From Liquorilactobacillus sucicola DSM 21376 = JCM 15457 (GTDB lineage: Bacteria > Bacillota > Bacilli > Lactobacillales > Lactobacillaceae): a stretch of DNA of 64,000 nt. Below the pieces are notes generated by a model. It was given only the letters and a program-made list of their open reading frames with translations. It was not told where the DNA came from and made no database searches. Position 1 is the first letter of the stretch, and every line of letters starts with the position of its first letter. Positions 26,456 to 34,920 of this stretch are shown here, one piece after another. Both the position numbers and the translations under genes were made by a program. The stretch lies in contig NZ_BALC01000001.1 of NCBI RefSeq assembly GCF_000612445.1, positions 558,001 to 622,000 of the forward strand. The letters are read 5' to 3'.

Positions 26456-28099
26456 TTATTTCCAGTAAACATAGCGATAAAGAACATCGCGCAACATGGA
26501 AGGCTGGACACCACCAACCTTACTGCTGATCAAGTTTGCTTGTGTATTCTGGTAAAGCGGAGTTATACCTTGTTTAGCCGCAAGCACCCTAGCCGCTTTT
26601 TGCATAGTTGAATAACGGGCAGTTTCACTCTGATCGGTATTTTCAATATCTTTAATAAGTTTCTCGTACTCTGCATCGTTAAATCTGCCGAAATTTATGC
26701 TATTAGTAATCGCTGCTTTGTTTAGGAAATCAATGGGATCCTTGAAATCACTTGTCCATCCTAGAACGCCGAAATCAAAATCACCCTTTGTGAACGTCGC
26801 CACTTCGTTGTTGAGCGGCACTGATTTCAGCGAAACTTTAAGTCCCTTCAGGTTTTCTTCAACTGTACTTTGAATATACTCTCCAACGGTTCGACTTGTA
26901 TCTACATCTGTTGTCAACAATTCAAGAGTTATATTTTTTTGCCCCAATTCTCTTTGAGCTTGTTTCCAGTATTTTTTTGCTTTAGCAATATCGTGTGGAT
27001 AAAGATCACCAGTATCATCTGTAAAATCTTTTCCTGTTTTAGGGTTGCTGAAGTTTCCTTCTGTTACAGCTGCTTTAGCCGGCAATGATTCATCTCTTAA
27101 AATATTTCTTACAAGAGACTTCCGATCAATTGCGTAACTTATCGCTTTCCTTAGACTTGTGTTTTCTGTATTTTTCCGTCTCGAATTCCAGACAATAAAA
27201 GTTAGATGATTAGATTTTGTAATTTTTAAATTTTTTGCCAATGCACCTTTGGCATTACTTTGTACTTTATTCCCAGTTATTGTTGTCACCTGAACAGCAT
27301 TTGATGCGAATAAATTTTCTGCAGTATTAGCATCTTTAACAGTTTGAACGTTAATCGTTCTCAAACGAACTGATTTTGCCGCATAATACTTATTGTTTTT
27401 ACGATAAGTCCATGAATCATTACTACCGGACCATTTTTGCAAAATATATGGTCCGTTGCCCAGCATCTTGTCTGAACTAGTTCCGTACTTATCCCCGTAC
27501 TTCTTAACAATTTCCTGCTTTAACGGATAAATTTCAGTTGCAAGACGATAATTAAACCAAGGCGTCTTTTTTTGCAACGTAATCTGCAATTTATGCTTAT
27601 TTAAAGCTTTTACGCCTAGTGCTGAAAGAGGTTTCTTTCCTTCATTGACTTCCTTTGCATTCTTTATTTCCTCTATGTGACCAACCTCTTGCGATTTGGT
27701 CTTAGGATCTGCCTGACGCCGTATTGCATACACAAAGTCATGTGCTGTAACATGTGATCCATCTGCCCATTTAGCATTCGAACGTAACGTAAATGTATAG
27801 ATTTTACCATTTTCAGTTGGAGTGACGATTTTTGTTGCAACTCCGGGAATAACTTGCCCTTTTTTGTCAGTTGTATACAATCCTTCATATACTTGTGCGA
27901 TAGCGGCCTGACTGCCAATGTCAGCAGCAATTGTTGGGTCTGTACTTGCAATTGCCTGAGTCGCTGTAACTTTCAAAGGTTTTGTCTCCGTACCATTCTT
28001 ATCGGTTGCGGCGATCGAATTTGCCTGTCCACAAGCAGTCAATATCAAACTCAAGCCCAAGAAACTAAGACTTAATACGCTTTTCAAACCAAACTTCAT
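26456..28099 (-). CDS. oppA: Oligopeptide ABC transporter substrate-binding lipoprotein
   Basis: This 547-residue SBP_bac_5 protein has a lipoprotein signal peptide ending in the lipobox 'LTACG', with the modified Cys near residue 23. Family signatures include 'NGKIYTFTLRSNAKWADGSH' and 'LGNGPYILQKW'. It captures peptides for an Opp permease. No permease or ATPase genes are adjacent, so it is an orphan binding protein that must share a permease encoded elsewhere. AAAGGAGGAG precedes the ATG. A leader of about 200 bases with a hairpin precedes the gene. Confidence 0.92.
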   Translation of the reverse strand: MKFGLKSVLSLSFLGLSLILTACGQANSIAATDKNGTETKPLKVTATQAIASTDPTIAADIGSQAAIAQVYEGLYTTDKKGQVIPGVATKIVTPTENGKIYTFTLRSNAKWADGSHVTAHDFVYAIRRQADPKTKSQEVGHIEEIKNAKEVNEGKKPLSALGVKALNKHKLQITLQKKTPWFNYRLATEIYPLKQEIVKKYGDKYGTSSDKMLGNGPYILQKWSGSNDSWTYRKNNKYYAAKSVRLRTINVQTVKDANTAENLFASNAVQVTTITGNKVQSNAKGALAKNLKITKSNHLTFIVWNSRRKNTENTSLRKAISYAIDRKSLVRNILRDESLPAKAAVTEGNFSNPKTGKDFTDDTGDLYPHDIAKAKKYWKQAQRELGQKNITLELLTTDVDTSRTVGEYIQSTVEENLKGLKVSLKSVPLNNEVATFTKGDFDFGVLGWTSDFKDPIDFLNKAAITNSINFGRFNDAEYEKLIKDIENTDQSETARYSTMQKAARVLAAKQGITPLYQNTQANLISSKVGGVQPSMLRDVLYRYVYWK

Positions 28100-28160
28100 T
28101 CAATACTCCTCCTTTTAAAGTGTGTTTCCAAGTTTCTTATGCTTTATGTATAACTTAAAT

Positions 28161-28219
28161 AAAAATGCGTGCCCTTTAAATTATCTCAAATTAGTAGATA
28201 ATCAAGAAGCCAACGCATT
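28161..28219 (-). terminator. Attenuator-like hairpin in the oppA leader
   Basis: On the minus strand AATGCGT...ACGCATT forms the outer stem and GATTATCT...AGATAATT an inner stem, followed directly by TTTTTATTT. It lies between the likely promoter (28334-28306) and the oppA start, so it looks like a premature terminator. I find no T-box core and no known riboswitch consensus around it. Confidence 0.6.
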
Positions 28220-28305
28220 ATTTATTGTTTTATTAATAAAAATGTTTCCAAATTAAGGTTACACACTCTATTGCTTTTAAATTAGAAAGCACTCATAATG
28301 CTATT

Positions 28306-28334
28306 ATTCTAGAACCAAGCCGCTGCAGTGTCAA
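28306..28334 (-). promoter_or_regulatory. Promoter of oppA
   Basis: On the minus strand: -35 TTGACA (28334-28329), a 17-base spacer and -10 TAGAAT (28311-28306). The match is near-consensus. It gives a 5' leader of about 200 bases. Confidence 0.8.
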
Positions 28335-28360
28335 CAAACTTTTTTAAGTAGGCGCCTCTC

Positions 28361-29281
28361 CTATTCAAAAAGTTCTGTCGACAGATATCGTTCGCCATTA
28401 TCCGGTGCAATGGTGACAACAGATTTACCACGACCTAATTCCTTTGCAATCTGTAATGCCCCATATATATTAGCTCCTGTTGAAATACCAGGCAAGAATC
28501 CCTCTGTGCGACCTACCTCGCGTGCGGTTTTAATAGCATCATCACTAGGAACTTCAATTAGACCATCGAAAATATCATTGTCCAAAACGGAGGGAACAAA
28601 TCCCGCACCTATCCCTTGAATTTTATGTTTACCGCCAACTCCTGTTTTTAAAATCGGAGATTCTGCTGGCTCTAAAGCGTATATTTTAATGTCCTGCGCT
28701 GCTGCTTTCAATACGTGCCCAGTTCCCGTTAAAGTACCACCAGTTCCGACGCCTGCAACAAAAGCTGCAGGTAATTTGTCTTTAAATGCAGCTATGATCT
28801 CTTTTCCGGTCGTTTCTTCATGGATTCTGGGATTGGCAGGGTTATCAAACTGCATTGGTAAAAAATAATTATTTTTAAGAGCTAATTCTTTAGCTTTTTG
28901 TATGGCACCCTTCATCCCATCGGCACCCGGAGTTAAAACTAATTCAGCTCCATATGCCTGCATTAACTTGCGCCGCTCTACGCTCATCGTTTCAGGCATA
29001 GTAATAATTAAGTGATATCCCTTAATTGCCGCTACAGAAGCCAATCCAATCCCAGTATTACCAGAAGTAGGTTCAACAATTGTTCCACCGGCAGTAAGTT
29101 CGCCGTTACTTTCTGCTGCTTCAATCATTGCCAGTGCAATTCTGTCTTTAACAGAGCCAGCAGGATTAAAGAATTCAAGTTTAACGTACACATCAGCCGA
29201 GTCAGCAGGAACCACACGTCTTAATTTGACAATTGGGGTATTACCGATGAGATCAGCAACGGAGTTAAATAATTTGTTCAT
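28361..29281 (-). CDS. cysK: Cysteine synthase A (O-acetylserine sulfhydrylase)
   Basis: This 306-residue PLP enzyme of fold type II has the PLP lysine in '[11 protein letters not shown]' (about residue 43). The substrate loop is '[12 protein letters not shown]', the phosphate-binding glycine loop is '[12 protein letters not shown]', and 'GISTGAN' lies near the end. It makes cysteine from O-acetylserine and sulfide. AAGGGGAG precedes the ATG. The gene stands alone; no serine acetyltransferase is adjacent. Confidence 0.94.
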   Translation of the reverse strand: MNKLFNSVADLIGNTPIVKLRRVVPADSADVYVKLEFFNPAGSVKDRIALAMIEAAESNGELTAGGTIVEPTSGNTGIGLASVAAIKGYHLIITMPETMSVERRKLMQAYGAELVLTPGADGMKGAIQKAKELALKNNYFLPMQFDNPANPRIHEETTGKEIIAAFKDKLPAAFVAGVGTGGTLTGTGHVLKAAAQDIKIYALEPAESPILKTGVGGKHKIQGIGAGFVPSVLDNDIFDGLIEVPSDDAIKTAREVGRTEGFLPGISTGANIYGALQIAKELGRGKSVVTIAPDNGERYLSTELFE

Positions 29282-29411
29282 GATGTTAGCTCCCCTTTTT
29301 TAAAAGAATTTTTGATGAGAAAATCCAACTTATGCTTAGTATAGCTTAACAAATTAAAATATCCAATTAAAAAAGTTTTCAAGCGCATACAAAAAGCAGT
29401 GTGACATAAGT

Positions 29412-29602
29412 GAAGTGCCTTACAAAACTTGATTTACATGTCCAAGTTCTGTAAGGCACTTCATAAAATTTGAATGCTAATAACTAAAAACGTCAAATAA
29501 TTCATAACGAAGACTTTTACTTATGTGAACACGTCCACATGAAGTAAAAAGAAGAGCTAGGTTAAAATTTAATTTTTGCCCAGGCCCAGCTTCCTTTTGA
29601 TT
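29412..29602 (-). repeat. Intergenic composite hairpin repeat, copy C
   Basis: The first element is a long perfect-looking stem at 29412-29462 (GAAGTGCCTTACA...TGTAAGGCACTTC). A spacer and a second hairpin (GAGCTAGG...CCCAGCTTC, 29551-29593) follow. The same order of two hairpins with related spacer recurs at 34588-34793. The element separates the cysK promoter from the end of the DUF1722 gene, so it can terminate the nox/DUF1722 transcript. Confidence 0.75.
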
Positions 29603-29629
29603 ACAACTTAATGCCGTTTCTAAAAAAGG

Positions 29630-30004
29630 TCACTTTAAATAAGTTTTCATTAACCTCGACTGTAACAAATAGTGAACATCATACTTTAGCGCCAGTTTTG
29701 CCAAAAAAGGCCCTAGTCTATCACTTTCAGGCGCTAAGACCGCCAGTTCATGCATATAGAAATTCTTTTCATCCGTTGTTGCTATTTTTTTAAAATAACC
29801 CCAAACATGTTGATAAGCGGTTGTCAGAGTTTGAACAGTTGGCACCAATCTATCGGCCTCAAGGAGCAACTTTTGATAGGTCGTCTCCTTCTCCTTTGTC
29901 CAGTCATTTCCAGATGCTAATTTTCGAATTTCATTATAAATCCGCTGTGAACGAGCCATCACCCAGTATTTATTGACCGCCCAAGAATGCTGCCATTTTA
30001 TCAA
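29630..30004 (-). CDS. DUF1722 (YbgA-like) family protein
   Basis: A small protein of about 124 residues that looks like the DUF1722/YbgA family ('WVMARSQRIYNEI' is typical). The family is mostly known fused to or beside other domains, and its function is unknown. I prefer TTG at 30004 because GGGAGAG lies seven bases upstream; an earlier TTG at 30031 is possible and would give 133 residues. It follows the NADH oxidase gene almost without a gap, so the two are co-transcribed. It is soluble, basic and mostly helical. Confidence 0.65.
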   Translation of the reverse strand: MIKWQHSWAVNKYWVMARSQRIYNEIRKLASGNDWTKEKETTYQKLLLEADRLVPTVQTLTTAYQHVWGYFKKIATTDEKNFYMHELAVLAPESDRLGPFLAKLALKYDVHYLLQSRLMKTYLK

Positions 30005-30034
30005 ATTAAATCTCTCCCACACTGCCGTCAAAGC

Positions 30035-31402
30035 TTAATTATTACTCTTCTCAAGCTGAACGACTGCTTTTTGCGCAGCAACATTAATAATATTCCAAGG
30101 TCTGTCAAACCCTGGTTGGAAGAAGAAGTCAGCATAAGCAAGATCCGAAACTTTTAATTTTTGCTGAATGGCCAGCGAGATAACGTTGATATTAGCAGTA
30201 ACATCGCGTTTAGATAATATCTGCGCCCCAAGTATTCGTCCATCAGAAGGTGCATAAGTCAACTTAAACCAAACCTTAGCATTTCCGTTCTCCATTGCGA
30301 CAAACTTCGGTTGAACAGTGTCCTGGACCAAAACTGATTTTGTTTCGATCCCTAGCTTATCACTTGTCCCAGCTTTAACTCCTGTCGATGCAAAATGATA
30401 TTGGAATACTGACAATGCTGATGAACCCGAGACAGGAGGCATCGGCTTCTCAGCTCCAAAAATATTTTTAGCAGCTACTCGCCCTTGTCGACGCGCATTA
30501 GTGGCCAAAGCAACACGATTATTTTGACCAGTCGGTGCAAAAGGAACTAAGGTCGCATCTCCCACCGCGTAAATATCCTTATCACTTGTTTGCAGGTAAT
30601 CATCAACTTTAATCAATCCATGGTCGTCTAACTCAATTGCATTTTTAAGAAAGGCTGTATTTGCACTTATCCCAGCAGCTTGAATTACTAGGTCAGCAGG
30701 ATACTCACCTTGATCAGTGACAACACTCTTCACCTTGCCAGACTGACCTTCAAAACGTTTAACGGTTTGTCCAGTAGCTGGATAAATGTCATGGCTCAAC
30801 ATTTCATCTGTTATAATCTCGGTAAATTCTTCGTCTAAGTACAGATTAAGCAGCCGTGGCAAAACATCAATTATTGTGACATGTTTACCTGCCTTGGCAA
30901 ACACCTCAGCAGCTTCAATGCCGATGTATCCTGCGCCGATAACGACAACATTCTTAATATCGGGATCAACTGTCCTTGCTTTAAGCTTTATCGCCCAGTC
31001 GCGCCCTCTCATACCGTAGATATTTTTCAAGCTGTGCCCCTCTACCGGTAAAACTGTAGGAACTGCTCCGACACTCAAGACAAGTTTGTCGTAGTCCTCG
31101 TCGCGTTCTGCGCCAGTCGCATGATTTACGACATGGACTTTATGGGTCGACGGATCTACTTTTGTAATTTCCTGTTCAACAAAAACGTGAACTCCAGCAG
31201 CTCGCATACCTTTCTGTGTCGCATAACTTACTGAATTAACATCTTTCACGACACCCTCAAGATAAAGCTGCATACCACAGGAAAGAAAAGATAGAAAATC
31301 TCCCTTTTCGTACCACTGAATTTCAGTTTCTGGGTGCTCAGTCAAAATACCACGCACAGTTTCAAAGCCGCCATGAGAAGATCCAACTACAATTACTTTC
31401 AT
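30035..31402 (-). CDS. NADH oxidase (CoA-disulfide-reductase family, water-forming type)
   Basis: The flavoprotein has 455 residues. The N-terminal FAD site is 'VIVVGSSHGG'. The redox-active cysteine is in 'SFLSCGMQLY' (about residue 42), which serves four-electron reduction of oxygen to water. The NADH site is 'VVVIGAGYIGIEAAE', the second FAD motif is 'DIYAVGDATLVP', and the C-terminal dimerisation domain is present. It regenerates NAD+ and removes oxygen. ATG at 31402 has GGCAGGAGG upstream. The Fur-family regulator gene lies just upstream on the same strand. Confidence 0.9.
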   Translation of the reverse strand: MKVIVVGSSHGGFETVRGILTEHPETEIQWYEKGDFLSFLSCGMQLYLEGVVKDVNSVSYATQKGMRAAGVHVFVEQEITKVDPSTHKVHVVNHATGAERDEDYDKLVLSVGAVPTVLPVEGHSLKNIYGMRGRDWAIKLKARTVDPDIKNVVVIGAGYIGIEAAEVFAKAGKHVTIIDVLPRLLNLYLDEEFTEIITDEMLSHDIYPATGQTVKRFEGQSGKVKSVVTDQGEYPADLVIQAAGISANTAFLKNAIELDDHGLIKVDDYLQTSDKDIYAVGDATLVPFAPTGQNNRVALATNARRQGRVAAKNIFGAEKPMPPVSGSSALSVFQYHFASTGVKAGTSDKLGIETKSVLVQDTVQPKFVAMENGNAKVWFKLTYAPSDGRILGAQILSKRDVTANINVISLAIQQKLKVSDLAYADFFFQPGFDRPWNIINVAAQKAVVQLEKSNN

Positions 31403-31610
31403 AACAAATAACCTCCTGCCCTTCAAATTCATCGTTCCAAGTTGATATTACCATTTTAGAATATATGTTAAAAGCATTTAGAACTGGAGGCATATTGAAT
31501 AAAAAAGAACACATTTTATACTTATCAACCATTATTTCTTAACTTAATAACCCTAATGACTTTCTTGAAGCCTTAATCTTTAATAGAAAAATGGAGGAAT
31601 ACTTGACAGA

Positions 31611-32012
31611 TTACCGCGATGCATTTGTGGGGCTTTTCTTTGTTTTTAACTGACATTCCCTGCAGATTCCATAAATTACAATATCATGTGCTAAAGGTTC
31701 AAATTCTGTTTTTCCTATTGCTATTGGAATTATTTCCTCAATAACATGGTTAATGGGCAGCATTTTAAAGCAACTAGTACATATCATAAAATGCTGATGC
31801 TTTTCTTTCTTAGCGTAGTAATATGCTGTACTTTCCATCAAATTTTTAGCCAGTACTCCTAATTCCGTTAGACGATCGACATTGCGATAAACTGTCGATA
31901 AATTCATTTTGCCATTGCCAATCCTGTTGTAGATCATCTCGACACTGAATGCACGACCGGGATTGCTCTTAAACAGATCAATAATTGCTTTTCGCTGTTT
32001 AGTTAGACGCAT
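31611..32012 (-). CDS. Fur-family metalloregulator
   Basis: This 133-residue regulator has an N-terminal winged helix ('MRLTKQRKAIIDLF', and 'LSTVYRNVDRLTELG' as recognition helix) and a C-terminal metal/dimer domain. The structural zinc cysteines are in 'CTSC' and 'CREC', and the His-rich 'KEKHQHFMIC' contributes metal ligands. Whether it senses iron, zinc or peroxide (PerR) cannot be fixed by eye. ATG at 32012 follows GAGG. Its promoter -35 box lies inside a 20-base palindrome, so it is probably autorepressed. Confidence 0.88.
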   Translation of the reverse strand: MRLTKQRKAIIDLFKSNPGRAFSVEMIYNRIGNGKMNLSTVYRNVDRLTELGVLAKNLMESTAYYYAKKEKHQHFMICTSCFKMLPINHVIEEIIPIAIGKTEFEPLAHDIVIYGICRECQLKTKKSPTNASR

Positions 32013-32033
32013 TTTCAACCTCTTTTTTCGTTC

Positions 32034-32064
32034 ATTATAATTTAAATGCAAATTATTTGCAATT
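32034..32064 (-). promoter_or_regulatory. Promoter of the Fur-family gene with embedded palindromic operator 1
   Basis: On the minus strand, -35 TTGCAA (32062-32057), a 17-base spacer and -10 TATAAT (32039-32034) precede the regulator gene. The -35 box is part of the palindrome AATGCAAATTATTTGCAATT (32045-32064), which recurs once nearby. This is a likely autoregulation site. Confidence 0.75.
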
Positions 32065-32069
32065 AACGA

Positions 32070-32129
32070 TTGACAAGTGATGCCTATTAAATTATACTGA
32101 TCCCATCTTATTGCAAACCATTTGCATTA
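32070..32129 (+). promoter_or_regulatory. Divergent promoter with operator 2
   Basis: On the plus strand, -35 TTGACA (32070-32075), a 17-base spacer and -10 TATACT (32093-32098) form a strong promoter. The palindrome ATTGCAAACCATTTGCATTA (32110-32129) starts about five bases after the expected transcription start. It shares ATTGCAAAnnATTTGCATT with operator 1. Binding at the two sites would shut off both directions. Confidence 0.75.
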
Positions 32130-32271
32130 ATTAGAATATCGTGTATTTTTCATTATGAATAAACAATGATCCGTACTCTTACTCTTAATTTTGAGCGCAG
32201 CAGTTTTGTGGCCTATCTAATGACAATATAGAAGTCAATGCACATAAAATATCTGAAATGAGGTTATTAAC

Positions 32272-32658
32272 ATGAAGGTTATTTATCCCCCCTTAGTTGA
32301 ACAAGGTTTTAATTTTTTTAAACAGGAAAACCCCTCCGTTACAAAAGCTGAAGTTTATAAATCACTTGTTGAAAACAACATTTTAGACGAAACTGGAGCA
32401 CCAACAGATTTCGCACTGGAGCTGGGTTGGGTCAAAGAATTTACCGAAGAACAGAATCTGACCTTTAATGATTTTTTAAATATCTACCCTATTTTTAAGC
32501 ATTATGGTGAACATCACTTTAAAATAATTGACGGTTTCTGGGAAATAGATCGAAAATTAAGAGAAAAAATCAACCAGCAACTAGCTACAGACTCTTTTGA
32601 TGATGAAGAAGAAGAGCAGCTCGAAGCCTTTTTTAGCGCCCGCAAAGAGATATACTAA
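32272..32658 (+). CDS. Uncharacterised small acidic protein
   Basis: I do not recognise this 128-residue protein. It is soluble, mixed helical, has no signal peptide and no cysteine, and ends in a strongly acidic stretch (DDEEEEQLEAFF). The ATG follows GAGG at fair spacing (ATGAGGTTATTAAC upstream). It is read divergently from the Fur-family gene by a promoter flanked by two identical-type palindromes, so it is probably under metal or peroxide control. No function is claimed. Confidence 0.75.
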   Translation: MKVIYPPLVEQGFNFFKQENPSVTKAEVYKSLVENNILDETGAPTDFALELGWVKEFTEEQNLTFNDFLNIYPIFKHYGEHHFKIIDGFWEIDRKLREKINQQLATDSFDDEEEEQLEAFFSARKEIY

Positions 32659-32668
32659 TACGCGAACC

Positions 32669-32770
32669 AAAAAAAGATTACTGTTTTGCCTAATCCAAAG
32701 TGAATGCCATGAGGGCGGTTCTCCAATCTTGAGGATTCACTTCAAATCTGGCTAGACAGTGATCTTTTTT
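32669..32770. terminator. Long convergent hairpin
   Basis: Arms at 32669-32690 and 32750-32770 (AAAAAAGATTACTGTTTTGCC against its near-complement) match at about 18 of 21 positions. Pairing continues weakly inward through AGTGAAT/ATTCACT. It lies between convergent genes and is bordered by A and T runs, so it can stop transcription from both sides. Its size, about 100 bases, is unusual for a plain terminator. Confidence 0.65.
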
Positions 32771-32803
32771 GTAGTTAATTACCTACTTATACCGATTTTA
32801 ATC

Positions 32804-34195
32804 TTAGGCTAAGTTACCAATTTTTTCAGAGGAATGTTGATGAATAAGGCTTTCCTTTGAAAATAGCTCATTAATTTTACTGTTGTCTAATAATCCCTCT
32901 TGTTTGAGAAGCTTTTTGACTGATGTATTTTCAGCAATGGCCCTTTTAACTAAACTAGTCGTTTTTTCATATCCAAGGTACGGCGTGAGGATGGTTGCTG
33001 TCACAACTGATTTCTCAACATCAGCAGCGCATTTGTCTTCATTTGCTTTTATCTCGCTAATACAATTTGTACACAAAGTTTTGATAGCCTGTGTCAGATG
33101 TTCTTCACTTTCCAAGATTCGTTTAAACATAATTGGTTCAAACGCATTAAGTTCCAACTGCCCTGCCTCAGCTGCCATGGTAACCGTCACATCATTGCCG
33201 ACCACCTCAAATGCAACTTGATTGACAACTTCTGGAATTACTGGATTGACCTTACCAGGCATAATCGAAGAACCTGCTTGTTTTCGAGGGAGTCTGAGTT
33301 CATTAAACCCTGCTTGCGGTCCACTAGCGAGCAGCCGCAAATCATTACTAACCTTAGATAGATCGACTGCAAGACTTTTTAAAGCCCCAGAAAATTCAAC
33401 AAACACATCACAATTTTGTGTTGCGTCAATCAAGTCACTTGCAAGACTAAGATCTAAATCTGTTTCATGTTTCAAAAATGGTATGACTTCTTGCTGATAA
33501 ATATCACTTGCATTTATTCCTGTGCCAATTGCTGTCCCACCAAGATTTACCTCTTTCAAGCTTTCCGCCGCATATTCCAGCCGTCTAAGATCACGCTTAA
33601 ACAATGAATGGTATGCATGGAATGATCTCCCTAGTGTTGTTGGAACTGCATCCTGTAGCTGAGTCCGGGCAACCTTGATAACTGTATTAAATTCAAAAGC
33701 TTTTTTGAGCATTGTCTGTATTAGAGTGCGGAGTGCTCCTGTCAATTCAGGCAAGGACTTTAACATAGCCATTTTACCAGCTGTCGGAAAAGTGTCATTG
33801 GTTGATTGTGATTGATTAACGTCATCATTAGGATGGACAATATTTCTCTTTGCTTTACGATTAGCGAAATGTGCGATTACTTCGTTAACACTCATGTTAG
33901 AAGAGGTGCCTGCACCCCCCTGAATAGCAGGAACAATAAAAGCATTTTCATAGTGTCCTTGTACTAATTCCGCACAAGCATCACTAATCGCTGCAAATTT
34001 TACTTCAGTCAAAGTTCCAGCCTCATAATTAGCTTGTGCAGCTGCCTTCTTTATTTGAATTAAACTTTCTATGATCAAAGGGTGCACTCTTTCCTTTGAA
34101 ATCGGGAAATTTTCTGCAGCTCTTTTACTATGGATACCATATAAAGCATTGTCCTCAATTTTTAATTTACCAATACAGTCTTCTTCAATTCTCAT
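32804..34195 (-). CDS. aspA: Aspartate ammonia-lyase
   Basis: This 463-residue enzyme is of the fumarase/aspartase superfamily. The signature loop is 'GSSIMPGKVNPVIPEVVNQ', where the residues after N-P favour aspartase over class II fumarase (GSSIMPGKVNPTQ). It also has 'GGAGTSSNMSVNEV' and 'NDDVNQSQSTNDTFPTA'. It converts aspartate to fumarate and ammonia. Only a partial AGGAG (AGGAGAGG) precedes the ATG. It is monocistronic, with a hairpin repeat region upstream. Confidence 0.92.
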   Translation of the reverse strand: MRIEEDCIGKLKIEDNALYGIHSKRAAENFPISKERVHPLIIESLIQIKKAAAQANYEAGTLTEVKFAAISDACAELVQGHYENAFIVPAIQGGAGTSSNMSVNEVIAHFANRKAKRNIVHPNDDVNQSQSTNDTFPTAGKMAMLKSLPELTGALRTLIQTMLKKAFEFNTVIKVARTQLQDAVPTTLGRSFHAYHSLFKRDLRRLEYAAESLKEVNLGGTAIGTGINASDIYQQEVIPFLKHETDLDLSLASDLIDATQNCDVFVEFSGALKSLAVDLSKVSNDLRLLASGPQAGFNELRLPRKQAGSSIMPGKVNPVIPEVVNQVAFEVVGNDVTVTMAAEAGQLELNAFEPIMFKRILESEEHLTQAIKTLCTNCISEIKANEDKCAADVEKSVVTATILTPYLGYEKTTSLVKRAIAENTSVKKLLKQEGLLDNSKINELFSKESLIHQHSSEKIGNLA

Positions 34196-34587
34196 AAACT
34201 CATACCTCTCCTTGATTGCTTACTAAATCTTGCCCTTAACAACTTACGTATCAATATAGCTTAAATGCATTATAAGTCAATAGAGGTAGACCATTTACAA
34301 TTAATCCATAGCTCTGATATTTTAAAACTTGCTATATCCAAAGAATCAGAGCTTGAATTTTTATCAAAAAAAAGAAGCGTTTTTTATTGAATATTGTTTT
34401 AATACAACCTGAAACCATTTTTTGCTTGTTGTTCGAAGACCTTGCGCCAATATTTGCATTCATTTATTTAAGCAATGTTAATTAGCAGTCGTTATGATAA
34501 TGACCTATACCTCTTTGTAATAAATAAAAAATAACTTGCTATAAAAAATGTTATGTTTCAATTTGACTTTCCATATAAATCAAAAAA
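34196..34587. other. AT-rich intergenic region, no gene
   Basis: No coding region is supported. A hairpin with AGCTCTGAT and ATCAGAGCT arms lies at about 34309-34353. Otherwise it is AT-rich sequence with stop codons in all frames. Confidence 0.4.
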
Positions 34588-34793
34588 GCACCTCCAAAAC
34601 TTGATTTGCATATCCAAGTTTTGTAAAGCACTTCAAAGTCGGAAAAATTTGAGTACTAACTCGAAATCACGAACATAGCGAGTACTTTGCTATGAGTAAT
34701 TCGAAGATAGACGGATAATTTTGACTTATGGAACACGCTTATACGGAATAAAAAGAAGGGCTGTGCCAAAAGTTAACTTTTGACACAGCTCCA
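34588..34793 (-). repeat. Intergenic composite hairpin repeat, copy D
   Basis: Hairpin 1 is at 34588-34634 (GCACCTCCAAAACTTG...CAAGTTTTGTAAAGCAC). A spacer with CGAGTACTTTGCTATGAGTAA...CTTATGGAACACG...TATACGGAATAAA follows, then hairpin 2 at 34758-34792 (GGGCTGTGCCAAAAGT...ACTTTTGACACAGCTCC). The layout matches copy C, and the spacer matches copy B. It lies after the ycsG stop and probably terminates the oxoproline operon on the minus strand. Confidence 0.78.
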
Positions 34794-34920
34794 GAACTGA
34801 TTTCAGATTAATCTCTAAAATTTAGGCATACAACGTAAAGGAAACTAGGTACACAAATCAAAGCCTAAATTACCCCATTTTAATGAACAAATAACACTCA
34901 AATTCGCGCCATTATTTTAC

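Noticed and set aside
32804-34195. Class II fumarase
   Set aside because: The signature after GSSIMPGKVNP reads VIPEVVNQ, as in aspartate ammonia-lyases, rather than the TQ.EA of fumarases.
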